Positions 30,101 through 40,420 of a DNA stretch of 64,000 bases are shown in pieces. The translations under genes and the position numbers were made by a program. Below the pieces are notes generated by a model, which had not been told where the DNA came from, made no database searches, and worked only from the letters and a program-made list of their open reading frames with translations. This DNA is from Thraustochytrium sp. TN22 (Eukaryota > Sar > Bigyra > Thraustochytrida > Thraustochytriidae), in NCBI GenBank assembly GCA_013306675.1, contig JABLUY010000055.1, positions 96,471-160,470 on the forward strand, written 5' to 3'. How positions within the stretch are numbered: position 1 is the stretch's first letter; every line of letters begins with the position of its first letter.

Positions 30101-32093
30101 CTCTGGTAGCCGCACTGCAAGTCGGACTGCACGTTGGCGGGCGTGGACCCATCCGCGGGGCAGCGGTCCTCGAAGTGGCGCTGCGACCCCTTGCATTCGG
30201 CGTCTGACGGGTAGTCCGGCAGCTGGACCTTGTCCAGCTCGAAGCCCACGCCAGAATAGTTGCCCCAGGACTCATCTGCCAGCGTGTACTCATGCCGCAA
30301 GAAGAGGCTGTCGGGGCGCGACCAGCTGATGAGCACTGGCGACGCATTGGGAGACTGACTCTGCGTGAGCCGCGCCGAGACCTCCAGGACGTCTCGCACG
30401 TTGCTTCGCATGTTGTACGGGCGCAGGCGCAGGCCATGTGAGGAGATGATGTCCGCGTCGCGGTTCTGGAAACGGTCGTAGCCTGCCTCGCCCTGATCCT
30501 GCCACGACGTCCATGCCTCGGCGGAGGGTGTTGTGTCCATGAGCGCCGAGTTTGGGCAGCTCGTCGACTGCAGGACGCCATCGCCGTCGCTGTCCACGAA
30601 AGCGCCTCGGTACAAGAAAATCTCATTGTCGAAGCCTTGGCGGATGAGCTGTGTCTCGGCCACAGGCAGTGCGTACTGGAGGTCCTCCACTGTGACCCAG
30701 TACTGCGTACAAAGCTCGTAAAAGACGAACCGGGAGGTCACATTCGTGTTGGTAGCGCATCGCTGCAGCATCTCCGTGCGCGTGTCAAAGTACGCTTGGC
30801 GCGTCGCGGCGGTCTGCGCTGAGTAGACCAGGTCGTATTCGGCCAAGAGCGCGTATTCGAAGAAGTGATGGCAAAATGCGACTCAATGGAGGGATCGAGC
30901 GCGAAGGGGTCATCGTCCGCCGCTACGCCGCCCCACTCGTCCAGCGTGCGCAGGCAATACTCGCCGAAGGTCAGCGGGTACCTGAAGACGGCCGTGCTAT
31001 TAGTTTCGCGCATGCCGCGGAAGGAAGAGAGTGTAGGTTGCTCGTCCAGCGCGGCCTTGGTGGCCCACCACCCGAACTCGCCAATGGAGCCAAGCCGACC
31101 GCCGTCCTCCACGGTCTTGCGCTGCAGCACGTACTCGTCGTAGTTGGCCTCCTGCCCGTTCGGCCAGACCTCGAGCATAGCATGCGCGCAGGGCAGGCAG
31201 TTCTCCGTACAGCCGGCATCCTGGAGGTCCTGCGGGATCTCCCCACCGTAGAGCGCCCGATAGCCTTCGGAGCAGTCCATCGAGCCGCTCGAGGCCATGT
31301 GCAGAGCATCCCAACTGTACACGCGGCCGTCAAGCTTGTCGAGCTCCCGGTTGTTATAGTACCAATAAGGCGTGGAACCTCCGTGTACGTTTTCGATGCG
31401 GACCGGCACTTGGAGCTGCTCCTCCAGAAGAATCTGTGCCACCCAAAGGTTGAAGAGACTGGCCTGCCAAGCCGCGCCAGTCAGGATGACTGTGGCACGC
31501 TCGAGCTGATTTTTACTGCACAGGAGCGTCGCGTTTCCCGTGGTCTCCGCGCCGGCGTAAGGGTCTTCATCCTCGCCGCAGACGCGGAGGCGGTCCGTGC
31601 ACTGGGGCGCCCACGTCATGACCGCCTGCACGCAGCTCCGCGTGTCCAGCAGGGCCAGCACCGTTGCCACGACGACCCAGAGAACTGCCGTCGTCCTGCG
31701 GCCATTACCGGGAGGTTGGTGCTGCTGTCGTCGGTGTCGTCGTCGTTGTCGTTGTCGTTGTTGTCGTTCCTCTCGCGCGAACGGGGGCGGGGACGCCTGC
31801 GCTGACTGGAGCGAGCGCGTCGTGGAGAGGAGGCGCCGCGAGCTCAATGACAGTGGCGCGGCCGCGTCTGGTGTTGGAGTGGGCGGCGTGCACGAGGCGC
31901 AGCCAGGCCGCGCGCGCTGCTGCTGCGGCAGCGCGGGCGCCGCGGCTCTCCTGCGCCCACGCTTCCGGTGCATGGGGCAGTCTGTACCGCGCGCGTGGAG
32001 CGCTCGCGCGCTGCCGGCTCCGCCCGAGCGCGCTCCACGCGAAGCCGGGCCGCCGGCCGCAGGCTCGCGCGGCCCGTCGCTGCCGCGGCCCAT
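27142..32093 (-). CDS. Class C GPCR-like receptor with periplasmic-binding, EGF, SAM and WW parts; apparent frameshift
   Basis: The gene appears as two overlapping minus-strand frames that join at 30873-30876 by a -1 shift. The start is uncertain (32093 or Met at 31973), and a signal-like helix (VLWVVVATVLALLDT) comes before the ectodomain. About 31550-30880 encodes a region like ABC-type substrate-binding proteins (WQASLFNLWVAQILLEEQL). An EGF-like unit (CSGHGVC...CECDQGYVGDDC) lies at about 29790-29680. Seven hydrophobic helices of class C type follow at 29650-28900, with an MNTENLNETLK-like cytosolic loop. Then come an Ala run, a coiled coil (28350-28000), a SAM domain (about 27945-27770), a WW-like motif (VAWIETLDASSGRKYLVHP, about 27640-27560) and a Lys/Ser-rich tail. 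Likely a small-molecule receptor with a scaffolding tail; ligand unknown. Confidence 0.78.
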
Positions 32094-32487
32094 GCGCAGC
32101 GGAGTTCATGGGACTCTGCTCGCGCGGGTGAGAAAGAAGAAAGCCCAAGGAAGGGTAGGCAACTTGAAGCCTGAGCACTGGCAGCACTGGCAGGCGTCCT
32201 GACCGTTACGCGCGGACCCGGTGTGCAAGTTTTGCGAGCCCGGTCCGCCGGGCCCAGTGGCAGCCACTGACATGTGAATGCAGCTTGCCATTGACAGTGA
32301 AGCAAGCCTTGGTAGTAACCAGTAGCTTGCCATTGAGACGCAACGTGAAGAAGCATCCATTCGCTCACAAATAGTTCCAGTCAAAGAAGTGAATCAACAG
32401 TTTGCAATTATTACTTAGAAGTGGTGAGCTGAGGAGGCTCGCATAGCCTCCAGTCGCGCCGTTGCGCGCGCACGGTGAGCTAGATCA
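32094..32487. other. Intergenic region
   Basis: About 390 bp between the 5' end of the class C receptor and the 3' end of the metzincin gene. It contains a short palindromic-looking stretch with repeated CTTGCCATTGA words at 32284-32340. No gene seen. Confidence 0.5.
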
Positions 32488-34044
32488 TTAGCAAGAGTCC
32501 GAGGGAATGTGGGCGGAGCAGGAGCCGCAGTCGCTGGAGGAGACGCAGTCGTGCGTGTCATAGTCGTAGGGGCCCCAGTAGGCGACGAGGAGCGGGCTCT
32601 GAATGTTGGCGCCGTTGTCGCGCGAGTTGCGGCGCGGGTTGTCGCGCTTCCAGCCAGAGCCGCACATGAGCGTGCCGGTGGAGCCGTCAGCGAAGGTGGC
32701 ATGGCCCGTGCCGGGGTGCATGATGCCAATGGCGTGGCCGAGCTCGTGGGCAAGGTGAGTTTTGTCGACGTTGCACGGGACCTGCTCGTCGGAAGTGATG
32801 ATCTTGGCGCTCGAGGTGCCACTGCCCCAGCAGGCGCCGCCGCCATGCAGGGAGGACGGCGAGAACTTGGGCACGAAGAAGACCTCGACGCAACTGGGCG
32901 AGTCGTATTCCGCGCGCAGGGAAGACTCCTCAGAACCCTCCGTCACGACCTTGTACTTGCCGGCGTTGTCGTAGATGGTGACCCAGGGCTGCCAGTTGAA
33001 GGTGACATCGACCTTGCCCCACTGCAGGTCCGCGCCGGGGCGGCCAAAGTTGAGACCAGCACCCGAGTACGTGTACGACCAGGTGCCAAAGCAAATGCCG
33101 AGGAAGAGGGACCCATTGCAGGTGCGATGACGGATGCGGACTGGCTGCACACAGATGCGGTAGTTCCGCTCCAGAATGTGCCACGGGTAGATGACGACCG
33201 GGGGGATTTCGAGCCCCGGGTACGGAAGGCGCGACCACTCGCCAGAGAGCGCGGGAAAGTCGGCATCCAGCTGCAGCTGCGCGAGCTCCCTGGCCAGGAC
33301 GTCGTGGGCTTTGAGGACGCGGACGCGGATCTTGGCCCAGAGCTCGGACCGCACGGTGCCGCTGAGGTTGTTCTCGTCCTTGAGGAGCTCCTGCAGCTTG
33401 CTGTTGTCAGCGTCGTTCTGCCACTCGATCTCAATCTCCGCATCCGCCATCTCGCTGGCGAAGACACCGTCTTCGAGCTGGATGGGTTCCAGGACCTCAT
33501 CCACCCACGGGCTGCTCAAGCTGCCGCGCACCACGGCGCGGCAGGTCTCCTTGTCGCACTCCGGCTTGGCGTCCTGATCGGGCAGCGAGTGAAAGCTCCA
33601 GGTGCCGGGCGAGCCGTCCGGGCCGGTGCCCAGGGCCGCGAGGTTGAGGCGCTCCAGACCGTCCTCGCCCACCACCATGCTCATGTCTGGGCCGGAGAGC
33701 AGGAGGCGGGCCTCGAGTGGAACCTCAAAGCCGGAGAGCTTCTCCATGAGTGCCTTCTCGGTCATGCTCTTGTCCTCCTTGGCGAAGCAGCAGCCGCAGG
33801 TGCCGTCGGCAACATCCTTGGCGGCGCAGAACTCGGGGTGCGATTCGATCCAGCGGAAGTCGCTGCCCTGCTTGAGGCAGTCCTCCTTGGCCATGCAGCG
33901 GCCCTTGAGCTCTTCGCAGCGAGGGAGCACCTCGCAGGTGCCCTCCTCCTTGGTCTCGTCCTGCAGCTCGCGGCGCAGACTGGGTGTGGCCTCGGCGATG
34001 GCCAGTACGGCGGCCAGCGCCGCCAACGTCACGGTGGTCCTCAT
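32488..34044 (-). CDS. Secreted metzincin-type zinc metalloprotease
   Basis: 518 aa from ATG 34044, chosen because it places a clean signal peptide (TVTLAALAAVLAIAEA) at the start; the open frame upstream is low-complexity. The active site is HELGHAIGIMH (H433, E434, H437, H443), followed by LMCGSGW, whose Met460 serves as the Met-turn. HExxHxxGxxH plus a Met-turn defines metzincins. The ectodomain is Cys-rich near the N-terminus (about 35-85), and the extreme C-terminus is Cys-rich too. The His is followed by P rather than D or S, so I cannot assign a specific subfamily by eye. It probably acts outside the cell or in the secretory path, for example in osmotrophic feeding; that role is inference. 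Confidence 0.8.
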   Translation of the reverse strand: MRTTVTLAALAAVLAIAEATPSLRRELQDETKEEGTCEVLPRCEELKGRCMAKEDCLKQGSDFRWIESHPEFCAAKDVADGTCGCCFAKEDKSMTEKALMEKLSGFEVPLEARLLLSGPDMSMVVGEDGLERLNLAALGTGPDGSPGTWSFHSLPDQDAKPECDKETCRAVVRGSLSSPWVDEVLEPIQLEDGVFASEMADAEIEIEWQNDADNSKLQELLKDENNLSGTVRSELWAKIRVRVLKAHDVLARELAQLQLDADFPALSGEWSRLPYPGLEIPPVVIYPWHILERNYRICVQPVRIRHRTCNGSLFLGICFGTWSYTYSGAGLNFGRPGADLQWGKVDVTFNWQPWVTIYDNAGKYKVVTEGSEESSLRAEYDSPSCVEVFFVPKFSPSSLHGGGACWGSGTSSAKIITSDEQVPCNVDKTHLAHELGHAIGIMHPGTGHATFADGSTGTLMCGSGWKRDNPRRNSRDNGANIQSPLLVAYWGPYDYDTHDCVSSSDCGSCSAHIPSDSC

Positions 34045-36444
34045 GCTCGCACTTCGCGCTTGGTCTGGTTCCCTCGGCCTTTGGTTGCGCCTTTGGCTTC
34101 TTTGCTCGCTTGGCTTGTTTCGGTTCTGCTGCAAGCTTTGCTGCGCCGCCGCGAGCCGCACGAGCCGTCGCCCCAGGCGAAGGCGCGAGCCACCTGACGC
34201 CTGGGGACAGCTGCTCCCTGTCCTCTGACTGCCCCGCTGGTCGCCGACTGTCATCATCACTGTCTGTCTGCAGAGAACGCCTGCCAGTGGCTGGGCAGTG
34301 GCACGCGGAGGCATGGGTCTGATGGGCCAACCCTTTCGCACGCCCAGACTGAGCACAGAGGAGGCGCGGACGAGCCAGCGCCGCCCGCCGGCAGACGTGG
34401 AGCTTCGCTCCCTCACTCCCTCACTCCCTGCAGCATTCTAGCTAGTTCTTGCGCAGGTCGTGGAGGGAGTCAGCCACCTGGAAGCCAGAGGCCGGGCCTG
34501 CCGCACCATCTTGCGCGTGCCGCATGGCCGTGGCATATGCACTGTGCGCCGTTGTGCATCGCGCGCCACCGCCGCCACCGTGGTCCGTCTGCTGCAATCT
34601 GAGAGGTGACCCCCACGCCCGGTCCCGCGGCTTCCCCTCCGGTCACCACCGTGGACCTCACTGGCAGGTGGTGGTGGATGCCAGTGCCAGTGGAGCGAGC
34701 TGAGCGAGCGGGTGCGGGACCACGCGCAGACGGCCGTCGACTGGCCGCCCGGCGTCGAGTCGAGTCGAGTCGAAGCGAGTCGAGTCGAGCCGAGTTGTGG
34801 CGGGTCGAAGTCGAGAGACGAGCCTGGACTCCGAGTCTTGGTCTTAGAGTTGGCTCTCTATACCTAAGGAAGTCACGCTGGTGGTCCTGAGCGAGGCTCC
34901 TGGTACTTTGCTGCTGCACGCGAGCCAGCAGCCAGGCCCGGCCCTCATCGTAATCCGTCCAAGGCTCATGCGCGAGATGCACGCAAACAAGCGAGCGCGC
35001 GAACGCGCGAGCGAGCGAGCGAGCGAGCTAGCCTAGCTTGTGGACGGACGAGCATGCGAACGGTAGCAAACAGTACGCTCGTCGTAACTAAGATAAGAAG
35101 CTTGCGTGAGCTTGCATGAGCTTCCTTCGAACTTGCGAACCTAAACAGCTAAACAGGATGCTGGCTCCGCCTGGCTCCGAGCTCGTGCCGCCCGCGGCAG
35201 CCCCACTTACCCACCCTCCGCGACCCGCCCGCCTGCCTGCCCGCCCGCCCGCCGGCGCCCGCCCGCCCATCTCAGGCGATCTGATCTACCCACGCGCCGT
35301 CCCTCGGTGCGAAGAGCCTGCAGGCACTCAGCTTGCGGGACATGGAGGTGCAACGATCGATCTCGCCGTCTTGCGCGCAGAGCTCATCCTGGCCTAGCCT
35401 AGCCCACGGCACCTCGCGGTACATGGGTGGTACGTAGACCCGGCTGCTGGCTGGCGCTGGCCGGCACTGCACGCCAGCGCCACAGCGGCGACCACGAAGC
35501 GCAGCCTGCCGGAGGGCCGGCTCGCTGGCCACGCTGGGCCGCGCTGGCCATGCCATCATGATGATGGTGGCTGTGGCCATGGCTGGTTTTCTGGACGCAC
35601 GCACGCTCGACACCAGGGACGCCTGCGAGAACCCGAGCCCCGCCCAGGCCGGTCTGCCTGCCTGGCGCTGCCTGGCCGAGGTTTGCAGGTTCACGGTCCT
35701 CCGGACGACTTCTAATCAGCGCGCCATCTGGCTCTCATTTGCAGTGGTGATGTACCGCCGAGAGCAGAACGGTCTTGGAAGCGCACACCCACGCACACCC
35801 GGTCCGCGCGGCGTCCCGCGCACGCCGTGCATGCACCGACACGAGCGAGCGACATGAGCGCGAGCGCGAGCGCGAGCGCGGCGCGCGCGGCGGCCTGGCC
35901 GGGGCGGCCAGCGCGGCGGCGCGCGCGGCCGGCACTGGCAGCCCCGGCGGCCAGGCCGCCCCCGGCGACGCGACGCGACGCGACGCGACGCGACGCGGAC
36001 TCGGGGCGGCAGCGGGGCGGGCGGGGGGCCAGCTGGCCCAGTGCTGGCTCCTGCAATGGCTCGCGCGGGCTCGCGGGCGCGGGCGCGCGGGCGCGCGGGC
36101 GGCGGGCGGGACGCGATCGCCGGCCAGCCAGCCAGCCAGCCCGCGGCCGGCCGGCCAGCGAGTCAGCCAGCGAGTCAGCCAGCCAGCCGGCTGGCGGCGT
36201 GCGTGCGGCGCTGGCCCTGGCGAGCTCGGCAAGCGCGGCGTACGAGCACGAGGCGGCCGCGCAGGACGCGCGGTGGCCCGGCTCGCGGAAAGCTTGCACA
36301 TGATGAACATCGTTGCGCACGCGCCGGCGGCGACTTATGGCCTCCGGCTTGGCTCGCTGGAGAGAGAGGGCTCGCTCGCCAGCTGGCTGGAGCTGGCCCG
36401 AGATTGTTAGGGCTGGGCGGCGGCGGCAGCGGCGGCGGCCTAGG
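34045..36444. other. Gene-poor interval with tetra- and pentanucleotide repeats
   Basis: About 2.4 kb holding the metzincin promoter on the left and the 3' flank of the SLC35-like gene on the right. Repeats: (CGAGT)n-like at 34752-34795, (GAGC)n at 35005-35030, a CGACG run at 35966-35998, and CCAGC-type runs at 36120-36192. The region from 35830 to 36300 is extremely GC-rich, which leaves all six frames open; no frame there shows a conserved motif. Confidence 0.5.
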
Positions 36445-37668
36445 CTACTCGAGCTTGAGCTTGTGCGCGAGGGAGGCGAGGCCGGAGCGCGCCGAGGCGG
36501 CGAGCTCGCGCAGAGCGTCCGGGTCGGCGTCGCGCATGACGTCCTTGGCGTCCTCGAGCGCCTCCTCGACGCGTGCGCGCTGCGGCGCCGGGCTGCTGTA
36601 CAGAGTGACGGCGACGGCGACGAGCGCGCCGCCGAGCACGAAGAGCGGCGTGGGACGGAAGCCGAAGACGAGCACCGAGACGAGGGAGGAGGTGACCATG
36701 GAGATGGCCGTGGCGAAGGTCTTGGCCATGTTGCTGGTGTAGCGCAGAACGGCGCCGATGAGCAAGCCGCCGATAGCCTGCACGAGCACGACGAGCCAGA
36801 CCAGTGCGGAGAAGCCGTGGAAGAAGCCTTGGCGGCGCACGGCCTCGCCATCCTTCTGCAGCACCATGGCGGCGCCCAGCACGCAGGAGAAGCCGGCCAG
36901 GACGAAGTTCTTGAACCAGATGGAGGACGAGACCTGACCCAGGTTCGCGTTGGACTTGAAGAGCTTCTCTGTAAAGGTGCCGGCCGCGGCGCTGAGCACG
37001 GCCGCGGCCAGCGTCGCTGCCAGCCCGAGGCCCGTGTTGAGCGACCGCGCCCCGCGCGCCGCGTCCTTGGCGGCTGCCGCGCTCCCCGCGGAGGGCTGCG
37101 CGGTGGAAAGTGCCACAAGCACGACGCCCAAGAACAGCAGGCCGATGGACAGCTGGCTCACGGTGTCGACGTCCCTGTTGAGCATCAGGTGCGCAGCGAC
37201 CGCTGCGAAGACCACCTTGAGCTGATACATGACCTGGAAGACCGCGGCGTCCAGGTAGCCGAGCGCCAGAAACGTAAGGTTGTTCTGCACTAGGTAGAGG
37301 AAGGACGGGATCCCGAGCATGAGCACCTCCTTGTTGCGCAGCGCGCCCACGACCTCGCGCACGATGCGACCCGGGTGCTCCGGGTCGCCCATGACGAGCG
37401 CCACCAGCGACAGCAGCAGCTTGACGACCTCTGTCACAAGCACGACCGCGCTCGTCAAAAAGGGTGCCGACCCGGCCTTGCGCCGCGCCAGGGCCATGAG
37501 GATGACCACCAGCGTGTTCTGCGCCACCAGGCCCACCAGGATGACCGCGTCGCGCCCTGCGGCGCCGCCCAGCGCGCGCTTCGCCTTGCCCAACGCGCGC
37601 TCCAGCGCGCGCTCCGCCTCCTGGAGCGCGCCCTGGAGAGCGCGGTCCGCGCCGGATCCGCTCGCCAT
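36445..37668 (-). CDS. SLC35A-type nucleotide-sugar transporter
   Basis: 407 aa from Met at 37668 (MASGSGAD); a longer frame to 37800 adds only an Arg-rich stretch. Ten or so helices carry SLC35A hallmarks: LTSAVVLVTEVVKLLLSL, PSFLYLVQNNLTFLALGYL followed by DAAVFQVMYQLKVV, and GGLLIGAVLRYTSNMAKTFATA near the end. Family members carry UDP-galactose, UDP-GlcNAc or CMP-sialic acid into the Golgi lumen in exchange for the nucleoside monophosphate; substrate cannot be read here. A basic, Ala-rich cytosolic N-terminus (about 1-45) and a charged C-terminal helix (about 360-407) extend the usual length. Confidence 0.88.
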   Translation of the reverse strand: MASGSGADRALQGALQEAERALERALGKAKRALGGAAGRDAVILVGLVAQNTLVVILMALARRKAGSAPFLTSAVVLVTEVVKLLLSLVALVMGDPEHPGRIVREVVGALRNKEVLMLGIPSFLYLVQNNLTFLALGYLDAAVFQVMYQLKVVFAAVAAHLMLNRDVDTVSQLSIGLLFLGVVLVALSTAQPSAGSAAAAKDAARGARSLNTGLGLAATLAAAVLSAAAGTFTEKLFKSNANLGQVSSSIWFKNFVLAGFSCVLGAAMVLQKDGEAVRRQGFFHGFSALVWLVVLVQAIGGLLIGAVLRYTSNMAKTFATAISMVTSSLVSVLVFGFRPTPLFVLGGALVAVAVTLYSSPAPQRARVEEALEDAKDVMRDADPDALRELAASARSGLASLAHKLKLE

Positions 37669-38692
37669 CCTGCCGACCAGCCGGCCGAGCCTCGCCGCCG
37701 CAGTGGCTCGCCGACCTGCGCGGCCGACCTGGCGCTTGCCGCGCGCTGCGCGCCGCCGAGGCGGCCGCCTCTCAGCCTGCGCTTGCCGGACTACGCGCAC
37801 GCGCTGTGACGCCTCGACGAGGCAACGACCCTAAACCGCGTCATCACGCAGTCACAATGTGACTGACATGATGACTCACAGGCTGTCCGAGTCACGATTG
37901 TCTTCAAGTTCGAGTCATGCTCGCATGCAGTGCAGTGATGTCCGTCACGGTCAAGGTCTCAGCGGCTTTCACAGTCAGGAGCCGCAGGCCGTGCTCGTGC
38001 TAATAACCGCGGCGCGCAGTTGGCATGCGACGGGGCGAGTCAGGCATCGATTTTACAGTGAGGAGGACACCACGTGGCCGATCCCAGCCGTCAAAAGGAC
38101 GCGAAGCGCAAAGGCAGAGGCCTGAGAGACGTCAAAAGCCAAGGCGACGGTGCGCTCCGTGGAGACCGGTTCGAGCTCTACCTGTAGGCTCGTTCCTTTG
38201 CTCCTTCTTTGAGCTGCTTGCACTGTGCGTCCTCGTCGAGCGAGAAACCAACGCCGCACCTTTGTGCGCTTCGCTCTCTCGTCGCTTGCGCGCTCTCGGG
38301 CTCCACGCCTCAGATAAGACTCAACACGCGTTGTTTGAGATTTCGGAGCTGTGCCTGCCTCCCAGTAGCGGAAGGACTGCACCGGGTGCAATGTCCCATC
38401 TCGGCCTGTATGGTTCGGATTCTCGAGGGGCGCTTACAGGCCGTCATAGCGAGCGAGCGAGCGAGCGAGCTAGCCTTCGAGCTTCACAGCGGTCGAGGCC
38501 CGCGCCGTGCGGCTCGTGGCCGCTGGTGGCCGCTGGTGGGCAAGGTATGGGATGCTTCCGCGCTGCTCTCCTCGGTGCTCACACTTCACGTAGCAGAGCG
38601 TCTCGTCGCTCCGGCTGCCGACGTGGCAAGCCGCAAAAAGGCAACTCGGAGCGAGGCCTTGGCTTCGCCCCGCGCAAGGCTCGCGCAGCACG
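37669..38692. other. Intergenic region between two divergent genes
   Basis: About 1 kb shared by the SLC35-like gene (minus) and the phosphatase gene (plus), so both promoters should be here. It has a short (GAGC)n run at 38451-38470. Several short open frames are present but none is conserved. Confidence 0.5.
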
Positions 38693-40273
38693 ATGCGCGG
38701 CGCGGCGGTGCGGGCTGCGCTGGCAACCGCGTGCCTCGCGGCCGTGGCGGTAGCGAAGGCGGCAGCAGATGATCCAGCAGCGGCAGGGTCGACTACACCA
38801 GCCGCATGGGCCTGGCTGGGCGGCCTGGAGGCTACGCGCGCCGTCCTCAAGACGCGCGTGGGCGGCGGCACGGGCGTCAAGGTGGACGTGAAGTGGACCG
38901 CGGAGGATGGCTCGACGCAGACGAAGCGCTACGAAGAGAGCGACGCGGCGGAGTTCGGCAAGGTCGCAACCGTGGAGCTCGAGGACCTCGCGCCGCGGAC
39001 GCGCTACTCGTACGAAGTGGTGGGCGGGGCCGACGAGAGCGAGAGCGCGGTGCTGCAGGGGAGCTTCAGCACACCAGGCCCGGTCGGCGAGGCGCTCAAC
39101 TTCTCCTTCGGCTTCGCGTCGTGCGCGGACAACCACTCGAACGCGGTGACTTTCGATGTAATCCGCGAGCACGAGCCGCTCTTCTTCATGCACACGGGCG
39201 ACCTGCACTACGGCAACGTGGACCGCAACGACCGGCGTATGTTCTTTCACATGTACGACCAGGTGATGGCCAACGAGCGGCAGGCGCGATTTTTCCGCGA
39301 AGTGCCGGTCGCATACATGTTCGACGACCACGACTTTGGGCCGAACAACAGCGACGAGAGCTCGCCGGGCCGGCAGGCGTCCATTGCGGCGTACCTCGAG
39401 GCGGTGCCGACGTACCCTCTGGCGGCCTACAAGGGCAAGGAAAGCCCCCTGCCCGCCTTTGGGAGCGAGCCCGTGGTGCCGGCGACGCCGCGGCTGTCGA
39501 GCGTCTACTACAACTTCTCGATCGGGCGCGTGCGCTTCCTAGTGACGGACACGAGCTCGTCGAAGCGCGGCGAGGAAACTGCTCTGGGCGAGGAGCAGCT
39601 GACATGGTTTGTGGGCGCGCTGCGCGACGCCGCGCGCGACAAGAATGTGGGCCTCATCGTCTGGGTCACCACCATGCCGTGGATCACCTCGCACGACAAG
39701 TGGGGCGTCTTCCGCAAGGACCGCGAGCGCATCGTGGCCACCATCTCGTCGCTGAGCGTTAGCAAACGTCTCGTGCAGCTCTCGGGCGACGCGCACATGC
39801 TTGCAGTGGACGATGGCTCGAACTCGGCAGGCAACTTCGTCGTGCTGCAGGCGGCCGCGCTAGACGCCAAGCCAACGTGCAAGGGCGGGCCCTACTCGCA
39901 CGGCATCTATCCGGGCCGCGGCCAGTACGGCTGGCTCGACGTGCAAGACAAGGACGGCTTCGTTTGTTACACCTTCGAGGGCCGCCGCGTGGACCTCGAC
40001 TCGGGCGCGGAGCGCACCATGCTGCGCTTCAGCACGTGCGACCCCTCGCTCAACACGGCGCGCACGCCGTACACGCCTAGCCCGCCGTGGGTCGAGCGGA
40101 TCTGGAAGGACTTCAAGAAGACCTACATTCCGCCCGAGTACATGGTCCTCGTGGACAGCCTGACATTTTCCGCATACATGGCTGTCGGCCGCATTGTAGT
40201 GGCCATGTTGACGGGCCTGGCGCTGCTCTGGGGCGGCGCTGCTGTGCGTCGTGCGATGCGCGCCAGCAAGTAG
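38693..40273 (+). CDS. PhoD-like metallophosphatase, membrane-anchored
   Basis: 526 aa. A signal peptide (about 1-25) is followed by a fibronectin-like beta domain at about 40-125 (VELEDLAPRTRYSYEVV), then the catalytic domain. Motifs of the PhoD/metallophosphatase fold: FASCADN, FFMHTGDLHYGN, YMFDDHDFGPNN, and LVQLSGDAHMLAVDD near residue 365. These place the metal-binding Asp, His and Asn residues. Near the C-terminus a hydrophobic helix (YMAVGRIVVAMLTGLALLW) suggests an anchor, with the enzyme facing the lumen or outside. PhoD enzymes cleave phosphodiesters or monoesters with Ca2+/Fe3+; substrate here is unknown. A GA microsatellite follows 20 bp after the stop. Confidence 0.87.
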   Translation: MRGAAVRAALATACLAAVAVAKAAADDPAAAGSTTPAAWAWLGGLEATRAVLKTRVGGGTGVKVDVKWTAEDGSTQTKRYEESDAAEFGKVATVELEDLAPRTRYSYEVVGGADESESAVLQGSFSTPGPVGEALNFSFGFASCADNHSNAVTFDVIREHEPLFFMHTGDLHYGNVDRNDRRMFFHMYDQVMANERQARFFREVPVAYMFDDHDFGPNNSDESSPGRQASIAAYLEAVPTYPLAAYKGKESPLPAFGSEPVVPATPRLSSVYYNFSIGRVRFLVTDTSSSKRGEETALGEEQLTWFVGALRDAARDKNVGLIVWVTTMPWITSHDKWGVFRKDRERIVATISSLSVSKRLVQLSGDAHMLAVDDGSNSAGNFVVLQAAALDAKPTCKGGPYSHGIYPGRGQYGWLDVQDKDGFVCYTFEGRRVDLDSGAERTMLRFSTCDPSLNTARTPYTPSPPWVERIWKDFKKTYIPPEYMVLVDSLTFSAYMAVGRIVVAMLTGLALLWGGAAVRRAMRASK

Positions 40274-40291
40274 CACTTGCTCTGGGCCTTC

Positions 40292-40331
40292 GGAGAGAGA
40301 GAGAGAGAGAGAGAGGGAGGGAGAGAGAGAC
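40292..40331 (+). repeat. (GA)n microsatellite in the phosphatase 3' region
   Basis: A near-pure GA run interrupted by GGGAGG, just past the phosphatase stop at 40273 and before the convergent gene ending at 40421. Confidence 0.95.
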
Positions 40332-40420
40332 ATGATTTTGATAGCGAAAGAGTCATAAAGAGAAAGGGAGAGGTCTGGTGTGTGGACTAGCCTGCACGAA
40401 GGAGGCTTGTCATGGCGCGC

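Noticed and set aside
35827-36410. Long frames in an Ala/Arg/Gly-rich stretch
   Set aside because: All frames are open owing to extreme GC content; sequence is low-complexity with no conserved segment.
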